Assembly (NCBI RefSeq): GCF_014108865.1
Contig: NZ_CP053928.1
Coordinates: 1,302,001 to 1,366,000 of the forward strand
Origin: Nocardioides sp. WS12
GTDB lineage: Bacteria > Actinomycetota > Actinomycetes > Propionibacteriales > Nocardioidaceae
Reading direction: 5' to 3'
Length of the DNA stretch: 64,000 nt
The notes under the pieces were generated by a model. That model saw only the letters and a list, made by a program, of their open reading frames with translations. It had not been told where the DNA came from and searched no databases. Below, one piece after another: positions 36,246 through 44,455 of this stretch. Both the position numbers and the translations under genes were made by a program. The number at the start of each line of letters is the position of its first letter. Position 1 is the first letter of the stretch.

Positions 36246-36992
36246 ATGGGTAGTTACGAGCAGGTCGTGTTGACGCGTCGTGATGCTGTCGTCGAGGTGC
36301 GGCTGCACTCCGACGGGGGGGAACTCCTGTGGACGCCGACGGTGCACCGCGAACTCCCTATCGCGTTCGCGGAGGTTGGCGCGGACATCACCGTCAAGAC
36401 GGTAATTGTGACAGGTACCGGTAGTTCCTTCTGTGCGGGCGTGGACATGGCTGCCTTCAAGGCGCGCAGTGCAGGTGGGGGTGGGTGGGATCCGACTTGG
36501 TACGAGGGGAAACGTCTACTTCAGGACCTCGTTGGAATCGACGTCCCTGTCATCGGGGTGGTCAATGGCCCTGCGCTGATCCACTCCGAGATTCCGCTCC
36601 TTGCGGACGTTGTGATTGCGGCTGACCACGCCGTATTCCAGGACTCTGGACATTTCCAGACCGGGGGAGTGCCCGGCGACGGTGTCAATCTGGTCTGGTC
36701 CCACCTCATTGGAACGACACGGGCGAACTACTTCCTGATGACGGGCCAGGTGCTGACTGCCGCGGATGCTCTAGCACTTGGTGCGGTGAATGAGGTGCTA
36801 CCCCTCGACCAGGTCAGCGAGCGGGCCTGGGAACTCGCGGCGTGCTTCGCGCAGCGCCCGCTCCCCGTCCTGAGATACACGCGAGAAGCGCTCAATCTGG
36901 GTCGTCGTCGGATGCTGCTCAATGACCTGAGCCACGGTCTGGCGGTCGAGGGACTCGGCCTTGCCGCGGCACGTTCAGCGCGGGAGGCCTGA
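36246..36992 (+). CDS. 6-oxocamphor-hydrolase-like crotonase (probable beta-diketone hydrolase)
   Basis: 248 residues. The Rhodococcus 6-oxocamphor hydrolase cleaves a cyclic beta-diketone by retro-Claisen reaction using His122, His145, Asp154 and Glu244. Here His113 (LIHSEIPLL), His136 (SGHFQTGG), Asp145 (VPGDG) and Glu235 (AVEGLGL) match, all with an offset of nine, and flanking blocks (LLWTPTVHREL, TGTGSSFCAGVD, AVNEVL) are close. It should open a ring diketone to a keto acid, without CoA. Single gene, divergent from the GntR regulator, ended by a hairpin. The true substrate is unknown. Confidence 0.85.
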   Translation: MGSYEQVVLTRRDAVVEVRLHSDGGELLWTPTVHRELPIAFAEVGADITVKTVIVTGTGSSFCAGVDMAAFKARSAGGGGWDPTWYEGKRLLQDLVGIDVPVIGVVNGPALIHSEIPLLADVVIAADHAVFQDSGHFQTGGVPGDGVNLVWSHLIGTTRANYFLMTGQVLTAADALALGAVNEVLPLDQVSERAWELAACFAQRPLPVLRYTREALNLGRRRMLLNDLSHGLAVEGLGLAAARSAREA

Positions 36993-37014
36993 CGTCCGGA
37001 CACCGACACAGGGG

Positions 37015-37035
37015 GCGAGGCCGGCTTGGCCTCGC
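37015..37035. terminator. Terminator between hydrolase and CoA ligase
   Basis: GCGAGGCC (37015-37022) and GGCCTCGC (37028-37035) form an 8-base perfect stem with a 5-base loop, followed by TTCCT. It lies between convergent genes. Confidence 0.7.
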
Positions 37036-37062
37036 TTCCTGTTGGCGACGTCCTCTGTAAGG

Positions 37063-38916
37063 TCACGCTGAGGCGGTGACCTCTGCGCCGTGCGCGCGAA
37101 CCTCGGCTCCGCTGATGACGACTCTATTGAGAGTCGCCCGAGTCACTCCCGTCCCGGAATCGATGGTGAGGCTGAGCTGCTCGATCAGGTCGGCCAGTTG
37201 AGACACCCCGCCCGGAGTCAGCGCGGCGGGACCGTCGGTCAGACGCCCTCGGCACAGCCGTTCGAGCATCCGCTGCGCTTCCCCGGATCGCAGCGGAAGG
37301 AGGGCGTGGGCAGACTCAGTCATGAGTTCGCCGAGCGTGCCGCCGAGTGAGACCGAAGTAATCGGACCGAATTGAGCGTCGTGGGTGGCCTCGAGTCGAA
37401 ACTCAACGGCCTCATGCGGCAGGGCCGACGGAGAAGCGGCAATTCCGAAGGAGGAGAGACGATCAGCCGACGCGTCTTCGGTCAGGACTGTCCCGGCCCC
37501 AGCGTCGTCGACACGGCCGACGGCAAGAGTCGGCGCGGGTTTCGACCCCTGGGCGAGCCTGCGCGCATACTCGCTCAAGGCCGCCATTGCGCGGACCATG
37601 GTGGGCGCATCGGTGAATGCGGGTACTCCGTTGGCGATCAGGTAGCGGACGACCTCGGGGTCGGCGGTGTGCACCAGCGCCGGCTTCTGGTTGCGTTCGA
37701 CCGAGTCGCGCACGGCCGCGGCGCGCTCCGCGGAGGTCGTGGGTGATATTCCCGAGATGCAGACGCCGTCGTAGCCGGCCTCCTGGAGCACTGTGTCGAC
37801 AACCGAGTCGAAGATGGTCGGGTCGTTGACCGAGTTGGCCGTGTAGTCGATCGGGTTGCGCGAGGAGCCGAACGGCGGAATGCGCTCCCTGATTTTCGCC
37901 TCGGTGGACGGGCTCGGACGGTTGAGCACCAGCCCTGCCCGCGCCGCCTCGTCGGCCATGACGACACCGAGCCCGCCGCTGCCCGTGACGATGCCGAGCT
38001 TGTTGCCAGTCGGAAAGCGTCCCGCAGCGAAGGCCGCCGAGAAGTACACCAGCTCCGCCGGTGTCTCCGCACGGACGATCCCTGCACGCTCCAGAAGCGC
38101 TTCGACGAGCGCATCGTCAGAAGGGGCCGAGCCGGTGTGACTCGCGGCTGCCGCCGCGCCACCGGCCGAGAATCCCGACTTCATGGCAACGATGGGTTTG
38201 CCGAGCTCCAGGGCTCGAAGACCGGCGCTGAGGAGCACGTCGGGGTCCGGGAGGCCCTCCAGGAAGAGAAGGACCGACTTCACGTCCGGCTGCTCGATGA
38301 GGTGGGACACCGCTTCGGCTGCGGTCACATCGGACTGGTTCCCGGTGGTGCAGAGATAGTTGGCGCCGAGGCCCACGCGGTGGACCTCGCGCCAGAAGAA
38401 CGCGCCTACTGCGCCGCTCTGGCTCACGATGGCTACCCCGCCACCTTCGTCGGCGGGGGCTGAGATCGCGGCGAACGTCGCCAGTAGGCCTTCGCTTCGG
38501 TTGACCAATCCGATGCAATTGGGGCCGAGCAGCCGCATTCCGTACTTTCTGGCGATCGCGTGCATCTCTTCCTGCTCGTGCCGCCCTTCGTCTCCGGTTT
38601 CCGCAAATCCCGAACTGAACACGATGGCCGCCCCGGTACCTCGCTGGCCAAGCTGGTCGACCACCGAGAGGACGTCCTCGCTACGTACTGCGACGATCGC
38701 CAGGTCAGGTGTCTCGGGGAGGTCTGCGACGGTCGGGTAGCCGGGCACGCCCTGCACAGTCGCTCTGCCTGGGTTGACCGGGTAGGTCTGTCCGGGGAAC
38801 TGTGTGAGGAGATAGTCGAGCACCCGCCCCCCAATCCGGGCCTTGTTGTCGGAGGCGCCGATCACGGCGATCTTCTTGGGGGCAAAGAGACAGTCCAGCG
38901 AACGCATGTCCGTCAT
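37063..38916 (-). CDS. NDP-forming acyl-CoA synthetase with reduced ATP-grasp part
   Basis: 617 residues. CoA-binding Rossmann domain at about 8-130 (IAVIGASDNKARIGG), succinyl-CoA-synthetase-like domains to about 460, phosphohistidine His260 in SHTGS. Full fused enzymes are near 700 residues with a complete ATP-grasp domain. Here the region after FGIAASPSALPHEAV jumps directly to DAQFGPITSVSLGG, so about 80-90 residues that normally carry the ATP-binding lysine are missing. It may be inactive, or use another subunit for nucleotide binding. No frameshift is evident; the reading frame is intact. Confidence 0.82.
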   Translation of the reverse strand: MTDMRSLDCLFAPKKIAVIGASDNKARIGGRVLDYLLTQFPGQTYPVNPGRATVQGVPGYPTVADLPETPDLAIVAVRSEDVLSVVDQLGQRGTGAAIVFSSGFAETGDEGRHEQEEMHAIARKYGMRLLGPNCIGLVNRSEGLLATFAAISAPADEGGGVAIVSQSGAVGAFFWREVHRVGLGANYLCTTGNQSDVTAAEAVSHLIEQPDVKSVLLFLEGLPDPDVLLSAGLRALELGKPIVAMKSGFSAGGAAAAASHTGSAPSDDALVEALLERAGIVRAETPAELVYFSAAFAAGRFPTGNKLGIVTGSGGLGVVMADEAARAGLVLNRPSPSTEAKIRERIPPFGSSRNPIDYTANSVNDPTIFDSVVDTVLQEAGYDGVCISGISPTTSAERAAAVRDSVERNQKPALVHTADPEVVRYLIANGVPAFTDAPTMVRAMAALSEYARRLAQGSKPAPTLAVGRVDDAGAGTVLTEDASADRLSSFGIAASPSALPHEAVEFRLEATHDAQFGPITSVSLGGTLGELMTESAHALLPLRSGEAQRMLERLCRGRLTDGPAALTPGGVSQLADLIEQLSLTIDSGTGVTRATLNRVVISGAEVRAHGAEVTASA

Positions 38917-39021
38917 CGGTCATCCTTTGTCGTTAGCTGCGGCGTCGTGCCGCATCGGTTCCCGGCATCGACCGGCGGATCACTATCCGGGGCGCTCGGC
39001 AAGTCTGGTGCGCACCACCCC

Positions 39022-39036
39022 TCATTATCTTAATGA
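39022..39036. promoter_or_regulatory. Palindrome between CoA ligase and CoA-transferase operons
   Basis: TCATTA-TCT-TAATGA, perfect 6-base arms, in the 291-base divergent region 38917-39207. The rest of that region is AT-rich around 39060-39110 and probably holds the rightward promoter; I see no gene in it. Confidence 0.5.
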
Positions 39037-39207
39037 ATAGACTGTTTGGTGTCTAGGTGTGAGACGTGATGCTGATTGACACAACACAAATCATTCAACT
39101 AATCTGGTTGTATCTCCGGGAACCTCGGAGTTCAGCGGCTGGCGAAGTCCCGATCTTCGGCTGGCAGGCGCCCGGTTTTGGCCGCTATCTGCATGAGGAG
39201 ATCACGA

Positions 39208-40449
39208 GTGCTCGCCGACGAGACGTTTGCAAACTGCCTCGAGGGCGTCCGCGTCCTGGACTTCTCTCGCTTCGAGTCTGGCCCGACCTGCACGCAGACC
39301 CTCGCATGGCTCGGAGCCTCGGTTGTCAAGGCCGAGGCCGGCCGCGGAGGCGACCCCGGTCGGGCCATCGGGCGCAAGGGGGCCGACCCCTATGGCGCCT
39401 GGTTCCAGGAGTACAACTCCAACAAGCAGTCGATCGCGTTGAATCTCAGGAGCACGCGGGGCATCGAGCTCGCCAGGGCCTTGGCCGCGGAGGCAGATGT
39501 CGTGGTCGAGAACTTCGCGCCGGGGCGGATGGAGGAGATGGGACTCGGATACGACTCCCTGGTCGCTGTGAACCCGGGCCTCGTCTTCGCTGAGATCAAA
39601 GGCTTCGGGCCGGGCAGCGCGTACGAAAAGTACCTGGCTTTCGACGGTGTTGGTCAGGCAACCGGTGGTGTCATGAGCGTGACGGGCGAGCCGGGTGGAC
39701 GCCCGATCCGGGCAGGCCTGAACATCGCAGACAGTGGCAGTGGGATGCTCATGGTGACCAGCATCCTGGGCGCCCTGAACCGTAAGGCCCGGACCGGCCA
39801 AGGTGCCCGACTGAGGCTGTCGATGCAGGACGCGGTCATGCACTTCCTGCGTGGTGCGTTTGCTTCGCAGCTGTCGACGGGTAGTCCGCCCAAGCGAGCG
39901 GGCTCCGGCGGTGTCAGTGTGGCCAACGTACCGAGTGACACATACCTCTGCAGTCCCGAAGGTCCGAACGACTTCATCTTCATCTACACGCGGTCGACCA
40001 GCTCCGAGCACTGGCACCGCCTGCTGCACCTGATCGGCCGGCCGGAGCTGATCGGCGATCCACGACTCGAGACCGCCGCGGCCCGCGTCGCGAACGTCGA
40101 TGAGGTCAACGCGATGATCACCGCGTGGACCAGGACGCTGACGAAGCAACAAGCGATGCAGGCGCTGGGTGACGCACAGATCCCGGCAGGCCCGGTCCTG
40201 GACACGCGCGATCTGCTCGCGGACAACAGCTTTGCGGAGCGCGGCCTGTTCCAGGACGTGGCGCACCCGTCGATCGAGGACTTGAGAGTGCAGACCTGGC
40301 CCGTCGAGGTCGACGATCGCCTGGTCCGGGTCCTACCTGCTCCACTGCTCGGCGAGCACACCGAAGTCGTCCTCCGGGACTGGCTGGCACTGAGTGACGC
40401 CGAGATCGCAGGTCTGATCTCGGACGGCATCGCGACTCAGGCCTTGTGA
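39208..40449 (+). CDS. Family III CoA-transferase (CaiB/BaiF)
   Basis: 413 residues from GTG 39208 after GAGGAG; an upstream ATG at 39178 would place the ribosome site inside the gene. Opening LEGVRVLDFSRFESGP, catalytic aspartate probably Asp175 in NIADSGSG. It moves CoA between organic acids without using ATP, so it can activate a pathway acid with a pathway CoA ester. Paired with a MaoC hydratase 25 bases downstream. Confidence 0.9.
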   Translation: MLADETFANCLEGVRVLDFSRFESGPTCTQTLAWLGASVVKAEAGRGGDPGRAIGRKGADPYGAWFQEYNSNKQSIALNLRSTRGIELARALAAEADVVVENFAPGRMEEMGLGYDSLVAVNPGLVFAEIKGFGPGSAYEKYLAFDGVGQATGGVMSVTGEPGGRPIRAGLNIADSGSGMLMVTSILGALNRKARTGQGARLRLSMQDAVMHFLRGAFASQLSTGSPPKRAGSGGVSVANVPSDTYLCSPEGPNDFIFIYTRSTSSEHWHRLLHLIGRPELIGDPRLETAAARVANVDEVNAMITAWTRTLTKQQAMQALGDAQIPAGPVLDTRDLLADNSFAERGLFQDVAHPSIEDLRVQTWPVEVDDRLVRVLPAPLLGEHTEVVLRDWLALSDAEIAGLISDGIATQAL

Positions 40450-40474
40450 TCACCACCAATCCGAAGGGGACTCG

Positions 40475-40996
40475 ATGAGCGCCGATGCGCAGCAGGACAC
40501 GGATTTCGATCCGACCTTCCACCACTACAACTTCCGCAGGACCAGCGGCCAGCCACGGTTCTTCGAGGACATGATCCTCGGCGAGAAGTTCTACATGCCG
40601 AGCCGCACGGTCACTGACGCCGCCTTCGCGGCATTTCAGGTCATCTCGGGTGACAACCACCCGAGCCACTACGACATGGAGTTCAGTCGCTCCAAGGGCT
40701 GGCCCGACCTCCAGGCGCACGGACTGCAGATGGTGGCACTCACTGCGCCGGGAGCCAGTGACTTTGTCTTCGTCACCGGCGGGGCGATGATGGGGTTCAT
40801 CGAGCAGTCGAGCAAGTTCCTCAAGCCCCTCTATCGCGGCGACACGGTCTACCCGGCCATCAAGATCGCTGAGCTCGTCCCGCAGCGCAACACGGGCGTC
40901 ATGATTCTCGAGTCAACAGTGCACAATCAGCGCGGTGAACTGCTGATGCTCGGAGAGCAGCGGTTCCTTGTGAAGCGGCGCACGCCGGCCGAGTAG
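40475..40996 (+). CDS. MaoC-like dehydratase
   Basis: 173 residues, single hot-dog domain with the hydratase motif FQVISGDNHPSHYDMEF and QAHGLQMVALTA. This group includes mesaconyl-CoA hydratase-like and R-hydratase enzymes. The ATG follows AAGGGG. Together with the CoA-transferase it forms a two-gene operon closed by a very strong terminator. Substrate unknown. Confidence 0.86.
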   Translation: MSADAQQDTDFDPTFHHYNFRRTSGQPRFFEDMILGEKFYMPSRTVTDAAFAAFQVISGDNHPSHYDMEFSRSKGWPDLQAHGLQMVALTAPGASDFVFVTGGAMMGFIEQSSKFLKPLYRGDTVYPAIKIAELVPQRNTGVMILESTVHNQRGELLMLGEQRFLVKRRTPAE

Positions 40997-41024
40997 ATGT
41001 CAGCGAGCTGGGCTCATCGTGCGA

Positions 41025-41054
41025 CATGCGGTGCCGGGCGTCCGGCACCGCATG
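41025..41054. terminator. Strong terminator between MaoC and thioesterase genes
   Basis: A 13-base perfect stem, CATGCGGTGCCGG (41025-41037) with CCGGCACCGCATG (41042-41054), loop GCGT, followed by CGTCTTTCTC. It is T-rich on the rightward side, the nearest thing to a classical intrinsic terminator in the window. Confidence 0.85.
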
Positions 41055-41077
41055 CGTCTTTCTCGGGCGGGTTTGAA

Positions 41078-41557
41078 TCAAGCAGGCGGCAGCGGTCCCA
41101 GTAGGCCGGACCGCGTTCCGGAAACGCTGGCGGTCATCTGGCCGACTGCCAGGAGGCGACCGCTGTTGACACCGTGGACCTGGATGTCGGCGACGTGCAT
41201 CGTCCGGCCCCTCTTGAGGCATCGCGCGGTTGCCGCCACGTCTTCTGACTGGCCCACGGACAGATAGTTCACGTTGAGGCTGATGGTCGACAGGCGAGAT
41301 CCGTTGTTGTAGTCCTGTCCCGCGAGAATGGCGCAGGTGCCGGCTGTGTCGATGAGCGTTGCGATGACCCCACCATGGAACACTCCGGGGTGGGCGGACA
41401 GGTCGTCGGCGTACTGCGAGCGCAGCACCACCTCATCGCGTTCCCACCTCACGACATTGATGTTGCACAAGCGTGAGAAGGGCACATTCCTGTCGAAGTG
41501 GTCGCGGAACCACACTCGAATCTCTTCCTGTTGTGCGTCGGTGAAGGTCTCGGTCAT
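41078..41557 (-). CDS. PaaI-type thioesterase (hot-dog fold)
   Basis: 159 residues. HPGVFHGGVIATLIDTAG is the catalytic helix motif of the PaaI/YbgC group. It hydrolyses CoA esters, often to rescue CoA from dead-end intermediates. Start ATG 41557 has AGGAGAG upstream. Divergent from the SDR at 41707, with a 14-base perfect palindrome between them. Confidence 0.88.
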   Translation of the reverse strand: MTETFTDAQQEEIRVWFRDHFDRNVPFSRLCNINVVRWERDEVVLRSQYADDLSAHPGVFHGGVIATLIDTAGTCAILAGQDYNNGSRLSTISLNVNYLSVGQSEDVAATARCLKRGRTMHVADIQVHGVNSGRLLAVGQMTASVSGTRSGLLGPLPPA

Positions 41558-41588
41558 CGCGGCTGCTCTCCTAGCGGCGCGACCGTTT

Positions 41589-41602
41589 CAGGAATATTCC
41601 TG
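41589..41602. promoter_or_regulatory. Perfect 14-base palindrome between thioesterase and SDR
   Basis: CAGGAATATTCCTG is fully self-complementary. It lies 31 bases upstream of the thioesterase start, where a repressor could block that gene and, with the AT-rich tract at 41611-41645, the SDR promoter. Confidence 0.55.
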
Positions 41603-41706
41603 TCGCGGTCCATTGATATAAAGATCTAACCTAACTAGTGTAATCGACGTCTCAGTCCTGGTGAAGATCTGCTCACCGGGACGCACCGCGACCGAGGAGG
41701 AGCTCC

Positions 41707-42630
41707 GTGACGACAGGCCTGTCCTTCGACGGGAAGGTCGTAGTCGTGACCGGCGCTGCGGCGGGAATGGGGAGGTCCCACGCCCTGCTGCTTGCCAACC
41801 GCGGCGCCGCGGTGGTCGTGAACGACGTCGCAGGTGCAGAATCCGTTGTCGCCGAGATTGAGACACGAGGCGGGCGAGCGGTCGCCGCGACCTACGACAT
41901 CTCGGACCCCGATGAGGCTCTAGCCCTTGTTGAGCAGGGACTCGGGGCCTATGGGCGAATCGATGCGATCGTCAACAATGCCGGGATTTCCCACCACGTG
42001 CCGCTCGCGGACCTCACGCCTGACATCTTCGACCGAACGATGAAGGTCAACGCGTACGGAGCGTTCTTCGTGACTCACCACGCGTGGCCGCACCTGGTGG
42101 CGAGTGGCGCCGGACGCGTGGTCATGGTCGCGTCGAGGGGGGCGATGGTGGGCGCGCCGAACCTGACCCACTACGCGGCTTCCAAGGGTGCGATGCTGGG
42201 CATGACGAGGCAGCTCGCTGCAGAGGGTGCTGCTGCTGGGGTCCGCGTCAACGCTGTGAATCCGGCGGCATTCACCGAGATGAGCAAGGCGACTGACGGT
42301 GTTGCCGGCGAGGTGCGTCTTCGTGTCCGGGCCAGGATCGCCAGGCAGTTGGGGGTGGACGAGGCGGATGAGCGGTTGCTTGCCGAACGTTCGACGGCGG
42401 TGATCTCGGCGGTCGTCGCGTTTCTGTGCCACTCGGACTGCATGGCTACGGGTGAGTTCTTCGAGACCGAGGCTGGTCGCGTGAACCGGATCTCGTACGC
42501 GTCTGCTGCTGGTTACGCCGATGCGAGCCTCACGATCGAGGCGGTGCGCGACAACTTCCACGCCATCCTGGAGCTCGCTGAGCTGGAGGCCATGCCTGCG
42601 ATCAACGCGTCGGGCACTGAGCGTCGCTGA
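41707..42630 (+). CDS. Short-chain dehydrogenase/reductase
   Basis: 307 residues from GTG 41707 after GAGGAG. TGAAAGMGRSHA, NNAG and catalytic YAASK are clear. The C-terminus carries an extra stretch of about 55 residues (YASAAGYADASLTIEAVRDNFHAILE), as in the eukaryote-like 17-beta-HSD4/peroxisomal SDRs that oxidise 3-hydroxyacyl-CoA. It stands before the UGSC pair but 86 bases away, with a promoter in the gap. Confidence 0.88.
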   Translation: MTTGLSFDGKVVVVTGAAAGMGRSHALLLANRGAAVVVNDVAGAESVVAEIETRGGRAVAATYDISDPDEALALVEQGLGAYGRIDAIVNNAGISHHVPLADLTPDIFDRTMKVNAYGAFFVTHHAWPHLVASGAGRVVMVASRGAMVGAPNLTHYAASKGAMLGMTRQLAAEGAAAGVRVNAVNPAAFTEMSKATDGVAGEVRLRVRARIARQLGVDEADERLLAERSTAVISAVVAFLCHSDCMATGEFFETEAGRVNRISYASAAGYADASLTIEAVRDNFHAILELAELEAMPAINASGTERR

Positions 42631-42634
42631 CCTC

Positions 42635-42663
42635 TGTTCAAATACCGTAATTGTTTATATGAT
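42635..42663 (+). promoter_or_regulatory. Candidate promoter of the UGSC gene pair
   Basis: TATGAT at 42658-42663 is a near-consensus -10 box. TGTTCA at 42635-42640, 17 bases upstream, is a weak -35. The AT-rich tract TAATTGTTTATATGAT stands out from the GC-rich surroundings. Confidence 0.45.
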
Positions 42664-42716
42664 CCATCTATCAAGCGCGGGAGGTTCGGTCCCGACGCGG
42701 CCGAGGAAAGAGGTGT

Positions 42717-43313
42717 GTGGTGGCTGTGGTTGCGGAGAACGAGGTGCCATCCTGGCGCGACGTGATTGATCCAGACTCGTGGGTGGCCGAGAATCTCCTC
42801 GACCCTCGCGGTGCGGTCCGGCTCAACGAATCCGGGAAGGTCTCGGCCGGCCCTGTGGTGTGGCGCAAACTGCACGTCGGGATTCTTGACAACGGCAAGG
42901 CCAACGCGCGCTTCCTGCTCGACGAAGCACGGGCTGCCTTGGCTGCGGCAAATACGGAGCTCACTTTCACGGTCATTCGGAAGCCGACTGCCAGTCTGCC
43001 TGCAGCTGCCGACGTCATGGCGCGCCTGGTCCAGGAGTGCGACGTCGTGGTGACCGGCACCGGGGATTGCGGGTCCTGCACCGCCTGGACAGTGCGCGAC
43101 ACCATTGAACTGGAGAGTCGCGGCATCCCGGCGGTGATGTTCGTCAGCGACAAGTTCGTCCCGCTGGCCGAGGCACTGTTCGACGAGGCGAACCTCGAAG
43201 CCAAGATCGTTGTCGGGGAGCATCCGTTCGGTGGGCGGTCCGAGGGCGAGGCCCGAGTCATCGGACGCGGAATGGCCGCGCGGGTGCTTGAGGTAGTGGG
43301 GAAGGTGTCATGA
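42717..43313 (+). CDS. UGSC-family (seleno)protein, cysteine form
   Basis: 198 residues. The motif Cys118-Gly-Ser-Cys121 in GTGDCGSCTAW matches the family named for a selenocysteine-Gly-Ser-Cys motif; here the codon at 43068 is TGC, so this is the cysteine version. The Rossmann-like surroundings (VGILDNGKANARFLL and RGIPAVMFVSDKF) suggest a redox enzyme with a vicinal thiol pair. Two consecutive GTG codons (42717, 42720) could start it, after AGAGG. Its stop overlaps the ATG of the next gene by four bases. Biochemical role not known. Confidence 0.8.
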   Translation: MVAVVAENEVPSWRDVIDPDSWVAENLLDPRGAVRLNESGKVSAGPVVWRKLHVGILDNGKANARFLLDEARAALAAANTELTFTVIRKPTASLPAAADVMARLVQECDVVVTGTGDCGSCTAWTVRDTIELESRGIPAVMFVSDKFVPLAEALFDEANLEAKIVVGEHPFGGRSEGEARVIGRGMAARVLEVVGKVS

Positions 43314-44326
43314 CGACCACCACGCTGGACTGGACCTCCACCGAGGTCTCAGACGGGCTTCCGATCATTGCGCCGACCAAGGCACGAGTTCACGAACTGC
43401 TCGACTACCGCGGGTGGGACCCCGCGGCCGTCATCGGTGCGGTGCCGCCGCGAAATGGTCTTCTGACCTACGAGGTCGCGGCCGCGAACGCCGTGATGAC
43501 CGGGTGTACGCCCGAACAGTTCCTACTCGTTACCGAGGCGCTCGCAGCCATGCTGGAGCCAGCCTTCAATCTTTACGCAATCCAGGCGACCACACATCCC
43601 GTCGGGCCGACGATCATCTTCAGCGGCCCTGCTGCCACCGATGCGGGCGTCACCAGTGGTCAGGGATGCTTTGGTCCGGGGAATGCTGGCAACGTCCGTG
43701 TCGGACGTGCCGTGCGGTTGATTCTCCAGAACGTCGGAGGCGCTCGTGCCGGGGGGCTTGATCGGGCGACCTTCGGAACCCCCCACAAGTCGTCGATGGT
43801 CTTCGCCGAGAAGGGCGTGGAGTCCGACGGGGTGAACTGGACCACGCGTGCTGCGGAGTTCGCTGGTGACGGCGCAAACGTGGTCACTGTCGTGGCAACG
43901 GAAGGTCCGCACGAGGTCAACGATCACCGCAGCTTCACTGCACATGACCTACTCCGGCAGATCGCGTTCTCGTTGGCGAACGTCGGCACCAATGATGCGC
44001 TCTTCTTCCCGGACTCCACCCCTGTCGTCGTGCTCGGGCCCGAGCACGCGCGGACCATCGCAGGGGACGGCTGGTCCCGCCAGGACGCGCGGGAGTACAT
44101 CGCGAGACACGCCCGGGTTCCCCTGCGTCACTGGTCGCGGGTGAACATCGACGGACACTTCGCCGAGAAGTGGCCAAGCCTCTACACCGGGGCGGATGAC
44201 TTCACGGACGTGCCTGTGGTTACTGCGGACGAACTCGTTCTCGTCGTGGCCGGCGGGGAAGGCAAGCACAGCATGATCTCTCCGAGCTATGGAGTGTCCA
44301 AGACCGTGTCACGCGTCTTCGAGTAG
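43310..44326 (+). CDS. Conserved protein of unknown function coupled to the UGSC protein
   Basis: 338 residues, start overlapping the UGSC stop (ATGA). Begins DGLPIIAPTKARVHELL, then a helix with VMTGCTPEQFLLV (Cys66), a glycine-rich centre (SGQGCFGPGNAG and ILQNVGGARAGGLD) and the ending VVAGGEGKHSMISPSYG. No signal peptide or membrane segment. I do not recognise an enzyme class. Coupling to a dithiol protein suggests the two are subunits of one redox or thiol-dependent enzyme; its two cysteines could exchange with Cys118/Cys121. Confidence 0.7.
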   Translation: MTTTTLDWTSTEVSDGLPIIAPTKARVHELLDYRGWDPAAVIGAVPPRNGLLTYEVAAANAVMTGCTPEQFLLVTEALAAMLEPAFNLYAIQATTHPVGPTIIFSGPAATDAGVTSGQGCFGPGNAGNVRVGRAVRLILQNVGGARAGGLDRATFGTPHKSSMVFAEKGVESDGVNWTTRAAEFAGDGANVVTVVATEGPHEVNDHRSFTAHDLLRQIAFSLANVGTNDALFFPDSTPVVVLGPEHARTIAGDGWSRQDAREYIARHARVPLRHWSRVNIDGHFAEKWPSLYTGADDFTDVPVVTADELVLVVAGGEGKHSMISPSYGVSKTVSRVFE

Positions 44327-44455
44327 CTGCTCGGAGGGCTCGTCAGATGCGTGGTCGGACGGTCTTGATGAATTCCAAACAGTAGAAAATACAGTTGATT
44401 GACCTCGGGTCCCGGGAGCGGGTCCCGGTGCCTGACGATCAGGAGAGCAACGGTT

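Noticed and set aside
43062..43082. Selenocysteine in the UGSC motif
   Set aside because: The codon at the family's Sec position is TGC, not TGA, and no readthrough is needed, so this member uses cysteine.
44402..44430. GC-rich repeat CGGGTCCCG occurring twice upstream of the monooxygenase
   Set aside because: The copies are short, GC-rich and partly self-pairing, so they could be chance or a leader hairpin; there is no further support for an operator.
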